Source: Silene noctiflora
Taxonomy: Eukaryota > Streptophyta > Magnoliopsida > Caryophyllales > Caryophyllaceae
Assembly: GCA_009801015.1 (NCBI GenBank)
Contig: VHZZ01010059.1
Span: 9,936-33,991 of the forward strand
Length of the DNA: 24,056 nucleotides
Reading direction: 5' to 3'
Each line of letters starts with the position of its first letter. Within the stretch, counting starts at the first letter, position 1. Below, in pieces: positions 10,301-19,316 of this stretch. Both the position numbers and the translations under genes were made by a program. Below the pieces are notes generated by a model. It made no database searches, was not told where the DNA came from, and saw only the letters and a program-made list of their open reading frames with translations.

Positions 10301-13300
10301 GATTATGTGACGGCTAAGCCATCACATGGCTAGGGAAGTGTGACGGGCAAACCGTCACATGTAAGTAAAAGTGACGGGTTAGCAGTCACATATTTGCTCA
10401 CCTATGATGGTTAGCCCGTCACACTTCTCTAGTAATGTGACGGCTAACCCGTCACATGTGACCTCTATGTTGACTTCCTATGGGGTATGTGTGATAGCCT
10501 AGCCGTCACATGCCCATCAGATCTCTATCTCTAATTATGTGACGGGTTAGCCGTCACATGTCCTTTTTTTGTGACCAGAAACAACGAAAAAAGTTTTGAC
10601 GAGCCATCACACTTTCAAATTTGTAACAAGAAAAGCAAATTTGTGACGGATTGAGCCGTCACAAACCCCGTATTACCTATTCGTGATATATCACTTATGA
10701 AACTACGGATGTTTAGTTCTAAATCATACAAGCATTGTCAATTGGGTCTTATGAGGAACTAATACCACAGACAGTTTACTATTTCGACATCTGGGGGGAA
10801 AAAAACAAAAAAAGTACCCCCTCCATATGATTTATATCGTCTCCATTTGGTTTTAAAGGTAAGCAATTGTCGACTTCGACCAAAATTTCTCACAATATAC
10901 AGTTGTTGCATTTTCTTGTAAATGATATGAAAACAGCCGTTTTACTAAATCAAACAGGATAAATTTTACATCGTATCTCTACATATATAATAAGTAGATG
11001 ATTAAACATGGCATTGGTTGACCACCAAAGTCAAATAGAGTTAGTTTATTTGGATTGAGAAGGTGTAATTCATGCCATAACTTGAAAAATTTGCAGAATG
11101 TAATTCACAGCATGTGACAGATATAATATCAAGTGAATAATGCAAGAAAAGTCAACGTTCCCGTAATTTTTGTGCTCAAAACATCATTACTTGGCAACCC
11201 ACCACGCAACCCAAGTAAAATTGATCGCCTAGCCAGTCAACTAAAAGTCAACATCCCCAAACTCCAACTTCACAGCAAACTAAATGACATTCTATTTAGT
11301 GGCAGTTAAAATGACTGAAATGAAGCTATTAGACTAAAACCTGGAAAACAGGAACTCCTAAGAATTCCTCTTCTTGAGAACCAGATTTTTCCTTCTCCTG
11401 CAAAACAGATAAAAATCTGATCAGAGCACTTATCAGAGAAAAAACTCGGTTGTCTTGACATTTGAATATAAACAACACACTTGAGGAAAACACAACAGCC
11501 GAAATGATATTTTTATCACAGCATTGTCCAAAAGGATAGGCAAAGAACTATACAGTTAGCAAACAAACATGCTGTTTTTGTACACTTCCCTGCATAGTTT
11601 TAATTTTTAAGGCTAAAACAGAAACAAATGTCAAATTGTGTACAATTCCCCTCAAAACCTGCATAGCTCAGTAGCAAATCAGTGTTGCAGCCGATATTTA
11701 AAACCATGCTTACCTGACTTGAGGTTGACACTTTAAATGACAAATAAGCAAATCTGACTCAACAATTATTCTTGTCCAACTGAATAACTCTAGTAGACTG
11801 AAGTTTGAAATACAAATTAAGTATCTTAGACAGTTTTCTAGGAGCTGATAATTTTCAAGGATCCTTCTTGCGACACAGCACCAAGATTATTGAACTCAAA
11901 TTTCCTTCATTTTGACAGTCCTTAAAGATCAAATCCATCAGGATAGTCAGATGGGTCATGGGGCTGAGAAAATGAGTAGATCCCACAGTATTCATATATA
12001 TTTAGTTTGTATGACTATGCTGTTCAAATGAATCTAGGATTTAGTTGACACAAACCAATGGGTCACAGCATCTCAATCATGGGGAGTCAAATCTCAGTTT
12101 CGTCGCAATGGAGGAAACAGACAGCCAAATCATAGTCATCAAGGATTCAAGGACAAATGTGGTTGATACAAATCAGAATACCTCGTATGGGGTAATGACC
12201 TCAAAAACATTACAATGTGGTTGCAATGTCGAGTCATGGCAGACATTTAGCGCCCCATAATCAGGTTCCATAGTTTCTAACACTTCCAAAAAAAAGGAGA
12301 GAAAAATAATAAAGGTACCAAGTTTCTAGAACATTCAGTAACTCTTCATGTCCTGTATTTTGACATAACAATTAAGAGAGTACTTTATCATCTATTGAAT
12401 CTAGGCGCACTCTAAAACGACAACAGAGGAGCATAATTCCCATAAGACGCAAGATAGGTGCATCTAATAAGCGCACTTAGGTGGATCCGAGATGCAATGA
12501 TTGGCAATTTCCATAACTTTCTTTTTATTCTTCTATTCTACTCTCCTTGTGCCACTCAGACTCTATTTCCATAACTGTCACTTTAACCCCAAAAAAGGAT
12601 ATTAGCGCACAAAATATCATTTTATACATAAACCTTTGCTTATAACAATGTGCCTCAAATCTCGATTGCATGAGGCGTGAAGCTTCTGTACAGCTCGTTG
12701 CTACTTAAATAAGCTTCTAACACCTTACTAGAAATAAGTTATAATTCAGCGCAGTTATATGAAGTACGATTCATTATAATAGAAATAACAAGGTAGCTCA
12801 AAATAGCTATACCACGGAGGTCCTTGACTCCTTGTAAAAGCAGGAACCAAGTTAATACGCCCAACAATCTAATATTTATGTCAAAATCACACAATGATCC
12901 TGAGCTAAAAGCAGCTTCATCCACCTACTTCAATTTAGTGTATATCATACATAGTATTATTCAAATACCCAAAGCTTTATGCACATATAAACTGCTCACC
13001 TTAAAAGCATTTTTAATTTGAGATGCCTCAGGTATTAATCTAAAAGCAGCTCCATTCAACTTCAGCTGAAAAACCTGTAAATTGCATCCAAGCATAGTAA
13101 AATCAGCTAAACGAGTGAACCCCAAAAGCTCGTACCTATCATTATATATATACCACAATAAAGTTAGATAAACTAATGCAATCGCCAACCAAGACCAAAC
13201 AACAAATGCACTTCAACTGTAACGATTCCGTGAAAGAAACTATAATTATATACCAGATGCTTTTTGGGTGATCAATCAATCTGATCATCTTATTATTTAT

Positions 13301-14929
13301 TAAACTCAGAAATCTCATATCCTAGTACCCTTAACCTCAACCGTGAAAAATGGCATTCACAAAAACATCATTTAATTTTAATTCCGAAAACAATGTGGAT
13401 CCTTTTGCAAATATATAATGAGATTATAGGCTGAATTATATATCAAGTATGACATGTGAATTTCCGATAACCTCCATCCCATCAGATCTGCAAATTTTAC
13501 GTGAAAGGCTATATAAGCAATTTAATTGTATAAAAAACTCTTGCACAACGGAAGTAGGAAATCATGAAGGATGTAAAGAGGATAAAAGCCAAAACTTCCA
13601 CGATTGCAGATTCCAAAAACCATTTGAAACCAGTGTTTTAACAAATTCGAGCATGTACCCTTTAAAACCATTTGATATACCGCTGAATATAATAAGATGT
13701 TCGTAATCTAACCAAAGCACTATTTCTATTTCTATTTTTATTTTTTTAACAGTAATGTTTTGGTGCTTATACATGATTTGTTTGACAATAACATTTCAAT
13801 CCATCATACTAATATTCATCATTTATCGCGCATTAACCATCTTCATATGACAAAAATTAGCCGTTCAGAACCCAATTTATAGTAATTAGCCTATTTGACG
13901 AACAATTTGTTAAGTTGAAGGTACAGGAGATGATTTCAAAAGATAAAGGGTGTGTGCTAGAATTCCAAACAAAAAACCAGAGAGACACCACATAAAATAT
14001 CCCAAAACGAAAGAGATATGCTTGTAAATTAGAACATCCTACTTCAACAGCCGGCTAATCAAAAATTTTACCAAGTTAAATGTGTAATCGTGCTCTATCC
14101 CATCATAACCGAAACCCAAAGAATAGCAAGTTTTTAGCTCTATCTGAAATAAAAATCTAACCAAAACACTATACTAGAGCAAACCAAAATAGCTCCATAA
14201 ACAATCAGTACCTAGGTTAACTGGCCTACAAATCAAATTGCAAAGTACACACATTTCAGTTATACTACAAACACAACCTAACACAACTTAAATTAAAAAA
14301 AAAAGGTATAAGATGAAGGGAAATGAGATGGCGCCCGGGTGGTACCGAATCATCCACAATGTAGGGAGTATGGACCATTAAAATGATGGGGCCTACATAA
14401 AACATGTGAGAGGGTGATATTGAGACTCGGTACCATCCAGTGACGCCCTATCATTGTCGAAAGATGAAACCTTATTTAAAGCAACAGGAACAACTCTAGA
14501 GCCACGGCGCATATTAGGGTCAATTAATTTCATCTGATCAAGAAGAGAAACAGCATCTTCTTCCTTAAAACAAAACAACCCAACTGATTTTTTCGATTTA
14601 GCTCCAGCAACCAACACAAATTCTTCATTTGAATTGCTCAACGCATAAACGGGCACCCCAGCAAGCCTCTCTTCAATGGCGTCATTCGACATCGAAACAC
14701 CGCTATGATTACTACTAGTACTGCTTTTTGGCGGAGAATTTTGGGTTAATTGAGGAATAGTAGCAAATGGGGGAGATGAAAAAGTGGAGGAGAAATTAGG
14801 GAGATGAGTATTAAGGTGGGTTGTTAAGGAATTGCAAATGCTGTGGAGGAATTTTGGTATGTTAGTTAGGGTTTGTTCATGTTGTTGTTGGGAAATTGTT
14901 GAGGAAGTTGTTGATTTGGGGGAATTCAT
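7383..14929 (-). CDS. TIC22: TIC22-like chloroplast protein import component, 7 exons
   Basis: Tic22 proteins sit in the chloroplast intermembrane space and assist preproteins crossing between the TOC and TIC translocons. Exons in transcription order: 14929-14471, 13074-13000, 11397-11341, 8270-8211, 8123-8043, 7927-7892 and 7481-7383. All introns are GT-AG and in phase 0, giving 288 residues, within the family range. Residues 1-77 are Ser/Thr-rich with few acidic residues, like a transit peptide. The mature part shows EERLAGVPVYALSN, then GSRVVPVALNK joined to VFQLKLNGAAFRLIPEA, FLGVPVFQ joined to SRSLTLRANNKTYRPIFFRK, EDLEKSLFRASKQQ, then VGVLEEIIRGMK, then WNDVVFIPPGFDVSADPS. All are family-typical blocks in the expected order. 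The first ATG is chosen because it opens the transit-like region. The frame is intact. Intron 3 (3,070 bases) holds a large inverted-repeat transposon. Whether it is of the III or IV type cannot be told here. Confidence 0.93.
7473..7566 (-). repeat. Duplicated splice acceptor of TIC22 exon 7
   Basis: About 28 bases at 7473-7501 recur at 7539-7566 (period 66) with few differences: GGAATCATCCTGCAATGC against GGAATCAGCCTGCAACGC. The first copy contains the real acceptor (exon 7 starts at 7481). The second preserves a TTGCAG acceptor (exon would start at 7547) in intron 6. From there the frame would read Ala-Asp-Ser-stop. Confidence 0.8.
8513..8521. repeat. Left target site duplication of the intronic element
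   Basis: TATATCACT here is repeated exactly at 10687-10695, flanking the inverted-repeat element. A 9-base duplication is typical of Mutator-like insertions. Because the right copy lies within GTGATATATCAC, chance or terminus overlap cannot be excluded. Confidence 0.55.
8522..8925. repeat. Left subterminal array of GTGACGGCTAACCCGTCAC words
   Basis: Short, imperfect palindromes pairing GTGACGG with CCGTCAC recur many times, for example near 8540-8572, 8600, 8653, 8755-8790, 8815-8860 and 8878-8900. Such arrays are known as transposase-binding regions in some class II elements. That role is inferred here. Confidence 0.75.
9637..9708. repeat. Three copies of GAGTACCAAAGAGA in the element's spacer
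   Basis: Copies begin at about 9637, 9665 and 9687: GAGTACCAAAGAGAACG, GAGTACCAAAGAGAGAT and GAGTACTAAAGAGAGAT. They lie in the unpaired centre between the two long arms. They are followed by a doubled CTAGCCGTCGC. Confidence 0.7.
10270..10686. repeat. Right subterminal array of GTGACGGCTAACCCGTCAC words
   Basis: This is the mirror image of the left array, with GTGACGG / CCGTCAC palindromes near 10307-10325, 10337-10360, 10436-10460, 10500-10512, 10540-10560 and 10645-10663. In reverse complement it aligns with 8522-8925, including ACATGTGACGGCTAACCCGT and the CAAATTTG blocks. Confidence 0.75.
10687..10695. repeat. Right target site duplication of the intronic element
   Basis: TATATCACT is identical to 8513-8521 on the other side of the element. 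Confidence 0.55.
10696..11340 (-). other. Rest of TIC22 intron 3
   Basis: No exon was recognised. TACCCCCTCCATATGATTTA at 10815 is reminiscent of a Stowaway terminus, but no partner end was found. Confidence 0.4.
11398..12999 (-). other. TIC22 intron 2
   Basis: This is a 1,602-base intron with donor GTGAGC after exon 2 and acceptor TTTTGCAG before exon 3. I see no gene or clear transposon. Its open frames look like chance. Confidence 0.7.
13075..14470 (-). other. TIC22 intron 1
   Basis: This is a 1,396-base intron with donor AAG/GTTTCA after exon 1 and acceptor TTTACAG before exon 2. It is AT-rich and no other feature was recognised. The open frame at 13449-13706 has no coding character. 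Confidence 0.7.
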
Positions 14930-15020
14930 GATTTGTATTTTTTTTGCTCGCGGGAAAATAATTGAAGGGTTGAAGATGAAATAAATGGTGAAGAAATTGG
15001 GAAGTAGATGAATTTGGGGG

Positions 15021-15030
15021 TTTAGGGTTT
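15021..15030 (-). promoter_or_regulatory. Telo-box in the TIC22 upstream region
   Basis: Read on the minus strand this is AAACCCTAAA, 92 bases upstream of the TIC22 start codon. Telo-boxes (AAACCCTAA) are known plant promoter elements near transcription starts of growth- and organelle-related genes. The position fits a core promoter or 5' UTR role. No TATA box was assigned. Confidence 0.5.
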
Positions 15031-15042
15031 ACAAAGCGTTTT

Positions 15043-15180
15043 GCTTGTGACACTATCCCGACGGATAATGTCGCTCTCACAATAAAACAAGTGGGAGGGA
15101 AATGGAGCATTCATGTTTGGTGTCACTGACATATTGTGAGAGGGGCACTATCCGTTTTCAGCTTGTGACGGATAGACCCG
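15043..15180. repeat. MITE-like hairpin beside the TIC22 promoter
   Basis: The arm 15062-15084 (CGGATAATGTCGCTCTCACA...) pairs with 15132-15154 at 20 of 23 bases, with a 47-base loop. The words GCTTGTGAC...ATCCC and GCTTGTGACGGATAGACCC flank it at 15043 and 15161. This looks like a small fold-back insertion about 130 bases upstream of the TIC22 start codon. Ends and target duplication were not resolved. Confidence 0.5.
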
Positions 15181-15219
15181 TCTTCAATGAGAATTTGTGT
15201 AGGGTTTATTAGTTAGGGC

Positions 15220-15661
15220 TAGACCTGGCAAATCGGGTCAACGGGTCGGGTTCGGGTCGGGCTAGTTCGGGTCAGATCAGTTCGGGTCATTCATTTATTT
15301 CGGGTTAATTCGGGTCGGGTCGGGTCATTTCGAGTTTCGGGTCTATTTCGGGTTGTTAGTCGGGTTAGTTTCGGGTCAAGCGGGTCGGGTTATTTTGGGT
15401 CGGGTCATTTTCGGGGTCAATGAATAAAAGAGAAAAAGTCATTTCATTTTTTTTCGGTTCAATTAGAGTTATGTTTTGTCGGGTCATTTTCGGGTTGGGT
15501 GGTTTTAGAACGTGTCATTTTCGGGTCGGGTCAGTTACGGGTCAAGAAAGCTCTGGTATGTTCGGGTCGGGTCGGGTCATTTCGGGTTTTCAGGTCACAT
15601 TTGGGGATGTAGTTCGGGTCATTTCGGATCTCGGGTCCGTCGGGTTGCTTTGTCAGGTCTA
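15220..15661. mobile_element. hAT-like non-autonomous element rich in GGGTCGGGT
   Basis: The left end TAGACCTGGCAAA and the right end (reverse complement TAGACCTGACAAA) match at 12 of 13. The flanking eight bases, GTTAGGGC at 15212-15219 and ACTAGGGC at 15662-15669, agree at 6 of 8, consistent with a decayed 8-base hAT target duplication. The interior is simple sequence built from GGGTCGGGTTC and TTTCGGGT words. Elements of this style, with CGGGTCGGGTTCGGGT interiors, are widespread in plants. It encodes nothing. Confidence 0.75.
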
Positions 15662-15663
15662 AC

Positions 15664-15793
15664 TAGGGCTTGCTTGGATTGAGGGTAAAAGGGGGAAAAT
15701 GAATAGGGGAGTGATATGTAAGGTGCATTTTTCATGTTTGGTATGAGAGTAATTATTCACCTCCCGAATCTATTACCCTCATGAAGGGGTAAT
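15664..15793. mobile_element. Half of a GGGCTTGCTTGGATTGAGGG MITE, cut by the LINE
   Basis: It begins AGGGCTTGCTTGGATTGAGG and runs through GGGGAAAATGAATAGGGG, ending near a small hairpin ATTACCC...GGGTAAT (15772-15793). The expected inverted right end (CAAACAAGCCCT-like) is missing. LINE homology begins at about 15794, so the LINE appears to have inserted into this element. Confidence 0.5.
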
Positions 15794-16684
15794 ATTCTTG
15801 GTGCGAATCCTCCTTGGGATGTTATTGAGGGTTTTGTATATCGTGTTTGGGAGCAGTTTGGCATAGATAGGGTTTCATTCTTAGATAATGGGATTTTTCT
15901 GGTTCAATCTTCTAAGTATGAGGATAAGGAAGCTCTCCTGAAATCTGGCTATTACTTGTTTGATAATAAACCCGTCATTATCCAGCCTTGGGTGATTGAT
16001 ATGGAGTTAGTTAAAGAGAAAGTTGATGTTGTGCTTGTATGGGTCAAGTTAACGGGTATTACCCTGAAATTTTGGGGTGATTGCCTCCCATTGATAGCAG
16101 GCTTAGTGGGCAAGTATATACAGAAGGATAAGAATATTGCTGATAAGGTGAGACTGAGTTATGCTAGGGTCTTGGTTGAACTGCAAATGGATCAGAAACT
16201 ACTTGATAAGGTGCAGTTTCAGGATGAATCTGGCAAGTCTGTTTCTGTGACTGTTGATTATGAATGGAAACCAATAACCTGTTCTGAGTATAATGGGTTA
16301 GGGCATAACACTTCATAATGCAGGAAAATGAGGTCTAAGAGAACAAGGAAGGGTCCTCCACCAACCAAAACTAGTAAATAAAAGCTGGTGTGGAGGCCTG
16401 TTCAAAAGCCCATACCACAATCTGGTGGGGGAGGAATTATTGCACCTTTCTTTAATCAGGAGGTGTTTCCTCCCCTCACTGCAAATAGATCCACCCCTCA
16501 GCCTAAGATTACTCCAGCAAAACAGATTATAAGATTGAATAGGCAGGAAGGCATTATGGGAGTGAGACTGTCAGGCAAGTTTGGCCAGTATACTTTTCTG
16601 GATGCTCTAAATAATTCCACTACTCCTGGAGGAGGGGTAATTGGAACTAGAAAGGATCCTCCTGATAAACAGTCCAATTCATAG
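15794..16684 (+). pseudogene. LINE ORF1: DUF4283 and zinc-knuckle nucleic acid-binding protein
   Basis: ORF1 of plant L1 LINEs binds the element's RNA. One frame reads LGANPPWDVIEGFVYRVW at the left edge, then LFDNKPVIIQPW, LKFWGDCLPLIAGLVGKY and VDYEWKP, all typical of DUF4283 proteins. The CCHC zinc knuckle is destroyed: its second Cys is Tyr and a TAA stop (16316-16318) stands before the last Cys. A second stop (16379-16381) follows, then a Pro/Thr-rich tail continues in the same frame to TAG at 16682. The N-terminal part is absent. Confidence 0.85.
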
Positions 16685-18970
16685 CATTGGATTTTGGAAT
16701 GTAAGAGGTCTTAATGACCTGAATAAGAAGAAGGCGGTAAAATGGTTTATGCACAATAATGGAGTTGGTTTATTTGGTTTACTGGAGACAAAACTTAAAC
16801 CTAGCACTCTACTTAAAAAAAATACCATTATTTGTGATGGATGGAGTATCATCACCAACTGCAGCTGGCATAAAGGAGGAAGGATTTGGGTATTATTGAA
16901 GCCAGGTAATTTTGATGTTAAATTTTTATCCTATAGTGCTCAACATATCCATATGCAAGTTTTCTCTAAACCTGATGGAAAGATGTTTTATCTTACTATG
17001 ATCTATGCTTTCAATGGTTTACATAAATTAGGTGAACTCTGGCAATCCCTTAAACAAATAGTTGTATCTTGTAATGATCCATGGTTGTGGTTGGGGGATT
17101 TTAATGTTGTATTATCTCCTATTGAAAGACTGGGTGGTAATACTACTGAAGTAGAGATGGAGTATTTTCAGGAATGTGTTTCATTGTGTGGAATGGAGGA
17201 TATCCAAGCTACTGCTGCTTTATATACCTGGTCAAATAAAAAAATCTCAACTGATAGAGTGTATAGCAGACTGGATAGGGCTATGGGAAACTAGGAGTGG
17301 CTATCTACTTTTGATAATTTTGTTGCTCATTTTCACCTTGAGGGGTTATTTGATCGTTGCCCCTGTACAATTGTAGATAGGAGGAATGATTTTATTGGTA
17401 GAAGGAATTTCAAATACTTTAATATGTGGGGTAAAGCTGAAAATTTTCAGCAAACAGTAGCCAAGGTGTGGAGGCAGTGTTATAAGGGCACTAAGATGTT
17501 TGGAGTCATTAAGAGGTTGAAAGCATTGAAGGTTAAGTTGAAAATGATTAATAGGAGTTGCTTCTATGATATTAAAAATAATACTAATATATCTAGTAAG
17601 CTGTTGGAATCAATCCAGAGGGAGCTGATTGATAATCCTGGCAATGAGGATTTGATACAACAGGAAATGGATCTCTCTCATGATCTCAAAGATCTTATTG
17701 CTGCTAGAGACAGTTGTTTAACTCAGAAAGCTAAACTTCAGTGGTCTCTTGAAGGTGACCTGACCTATTTAAATCCGGTGATCAAGAAAAGAATTACTAT
17801 GAATAAAGTTTTCCAGATTGAGGATAAGGAAGGAATATTATGCACTGAAGGTGACACTATTCAACGGGATTTCTTGGAGTATTCTCCGGAGTTGCTAGGG
17901 TCCACCACTAGCACTGATTTGGTTAATCAAACTGTAGTCAGAAGGGGTCTATGCTGCACTGAGGAACACTGGAGTGTTTTAACAAAACCAGTGACTGCAG
18001 AAGAGGTGAAGCATTGCATTTTCAGCATTCCTAAAAACAAAGCTCTTGGTCCTGATGGCTATAATAGTCAGTTTTATAGGGATTCTTGGGAGATAGTGGG
18101 GACTGATGTGTGTGCTGAAATCATTACTTTTTTTCTTATACTGGACATCTACTGGAATAAATCAATTCCACCACCATCACTTTAATTCCAAAGATGGAAA
18201 GACCAACTAATGTTAGGCATTTCAGGCCAACTGCTTGTTGCAATGTTATTTAAAAAGCAATTTCCAGGATTCTATGCAATAGATTGGCACTGATATTGCC
18301 AGATATCATTAGCAAAAATCAAGGAGCCTTCATTAAAGGGAGGAGTATCTGGAGAATATCCTTATCTGTCAGGATTTGGTGAGATTGTATAATAGAGGAA
18401 TGGCTTGTCCTAGATGTATGTTTAAGCTTGATCTTCAGAAAGCTTATGATTCCATTGAGTGGACTTTTGTATACCAAATGCTAAGTGCTCTTAATTTCCC
18501 TGAGAAGTTTTGAAGATTGATCATGGTGTGTATTTCCACTCAATATTATACTCTTAACCTTAATGGAGCTCAATTTGGATACTTTAAAGGGAGAAGAGGT
18601 TTGAGACAGGGTGATCCTATCTCTCCTCTCCTCTTTTGTGTCTATATGGAGTACCTTACCAGAGTCATGGAGTATGATGCTACTAGATGGTACTTCAGAT
18701 ACCATCCACTATGCAAGAGTTTAAAACTGAATCATTTTTTGTTTGTTGATGATCTACTAATGTTCTGTAAGGGTAATGTGAGATCCATCATGCTGATACT
18801 CAGAGTCCTTTCTACTTTCTTTGCAACAACTGGACTGAAGGTTAATGTAGCAAAGTCTGAAGTAGTTTTCAATGGTGTTATACCAACTCTGAAGCAGGCG
18901 ATTATTCTTATTTTTGGTTTCAAGGAAGGCACTTTACCTTTCAAATACTTGGGTGTTCCTATACAACCAG
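16675..18970 (+). pseudogene. LINE ORF2: AP endonuclease and reverse transcriptase, broken
   Basis: ORF2 would nick target DNA and copy the LINE RNA. The endonuclease begins FWNVRGLND and has LLETKL, WLGDFNVVLSPIERLGG (about 17091-17139) and SRLDRAMGN. The expected catalytic His in the FDHCPC-type motif reads Arg (17355-17357). The RT has ALGPDGYNSQFY, TLIPKMERP, FRPTACCNVI, NQGAFIKGRSI, KLDLQKAYDSIEW, RRGLRQGDPISPLLF, FVDD (18742-18753) and FKYLGVPIQP. Lesions: stops at 17292, 18158, 18251 and 18511; frameshifts in the T-run at about 18128-18136 and at about 18340-18352. The frame starts a few codons before the end of ORF1. A true start codon is not evident. RNase H is not reached because an LTR interrupts the gene. 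Confidence 0.9.
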
Positions 18971-19080
18971 TGTAATACCAGTCCCTTAGGAGGACCCGTT
19001 CACTGACCATAGTTGACTTGTGTGATCTTAATCGTCAAGACGAAGTCATTTTTTATCTTGGACTTGACCTAGTGAGTGAC

Positions 19081-19150
19081 ACTCGGTCGAGTGTGGTGTA
19101 CTCGACCGAGTGCAGGGGACTCGGTCGAGTACATAGGCACTCGACCGAGT
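19081..19150. repeat. Cluster of four ACTCGRYCGAGT palindromes in the LTR
   Basis: Sites are at 19081-19092, 19100-19111, 19119-19130 and 19139-19150, spaced about 19 bases apart, or roughly two helical turns. Each has arms ACTCG/CGAGT around AC or GT. Some extend to GCACTCG/CGAGTGC. They lie just upstream of the TATA-like box, a position that would suit an enhancer. Confidence 0.9.
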
Positions 19151-19162
19151 GCATCGGTGATA

Positions 19163-19181
19163 GCGTATTTAAATGATACGC
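19163..19181 (+). promoter_or_regulatory. TATA-like box of the LTR promoter
   Basis: TATTTAAAT at 19166-19174 sits inside a short inverted repeat, GCGTAT...ATACGC (19163-19181). A pyrimidine-rich stretch follows at about 19200-19240, typical for the start of an LTR transcript. The start site itself is not visible. Confidence 0.5.
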
Positions 19182-19316
19182 ATAAGTCACGGTTCCCGAA
19201 TCATTTTCTTATTTATTTTCTTTTCCCTTTTCTCCCCCACAACCCTAGATCAACGCATCTCTCCCTACCACCCATTCTTCACCCTGCTAGCATCTACCTA
19301 GGAGACTAACACGGGA

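Larger units (their letters stand above)
8522..10686. mobile_element. 2.2 kb non-autonomous inverted-repeat transposon in TIC22 intron 3
   Basis: Nearly the whole element is one inverted repeat. Plus-strand 8522 to about 9545 matches the reverse complement of about 9755-10686, leaving a spacer near 210 bases. Well-matched stretches include 9150-9215 with about 10000-10060 (GTTAGTTTGTTATGTAT, AGACTAAACATAAAA) and 8955-9110 with about 10100-10260. The outer 400 bases of each arm are packed with GTGACGGCTAACCCGTCAC-type palindromic words. A perfect 9-base flank repeat suggests a Mutator-like origin. However, the termini can also be read as CAC...GTG with dense subterminal repeats, as in CACTA elements, so the superfamily is unsettled. 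No transposase was found. The right arm lacks part of the left arm's inner sequence (about 9270-9370). Confidence 0.85.
15794..18970 (+). mobile_element. Plant L1-type LINE, 5'-truncated and interrupted at 18970
   Basis: This non-LTR retrotransposon remnant has a DUF4283/zinc-knuckle ORF1 followed by an endonuclease-reverse transcriptase ORF2. The start of ORF1 and the 5' UTR are missing, as is usual for LINE insertions. At the 3' side the RT domain stops abruptly after LGVPIQP, exactly where an LTR begins. The remainder, including the 3' UTR and poly-A, presumably lies beyond the LTR element outside the window. Many stops and frameshifts make it inactive. Confidence 0.88.

Noticed and set aside
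10815-10834. Stowaway MITE in TIC22 intron 3
   Set aside because: Only one terminus-like string is present. No inverted partner was found within the usual MITE length.
12045-12260. 71-codon plus-strand frame in TIC22 intron 2
   Set aside because: No domain and no splice or promoter context. It is of a length expected by chance.
13449-13706. 85-codon plus-strand frame in TIC22 intron 1
   Set aside because: It has no recognisable domain and AT-driven composition, and lies antisense inside an intron.
14877-15110. Minus-strand 77-codon frame overlapping the TIC22 start
   Set aside because: It is in another frame than the TIC22 exon and runs through the hairpin insertion and 5' leader, with no family resemblance.
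19076-19309. 77-codon frame across the LTR palindromes and TATA box
   Set aside because: It begins upstream of the likely transcription start and is made of the palindromic repeats and pyrimidine tract.
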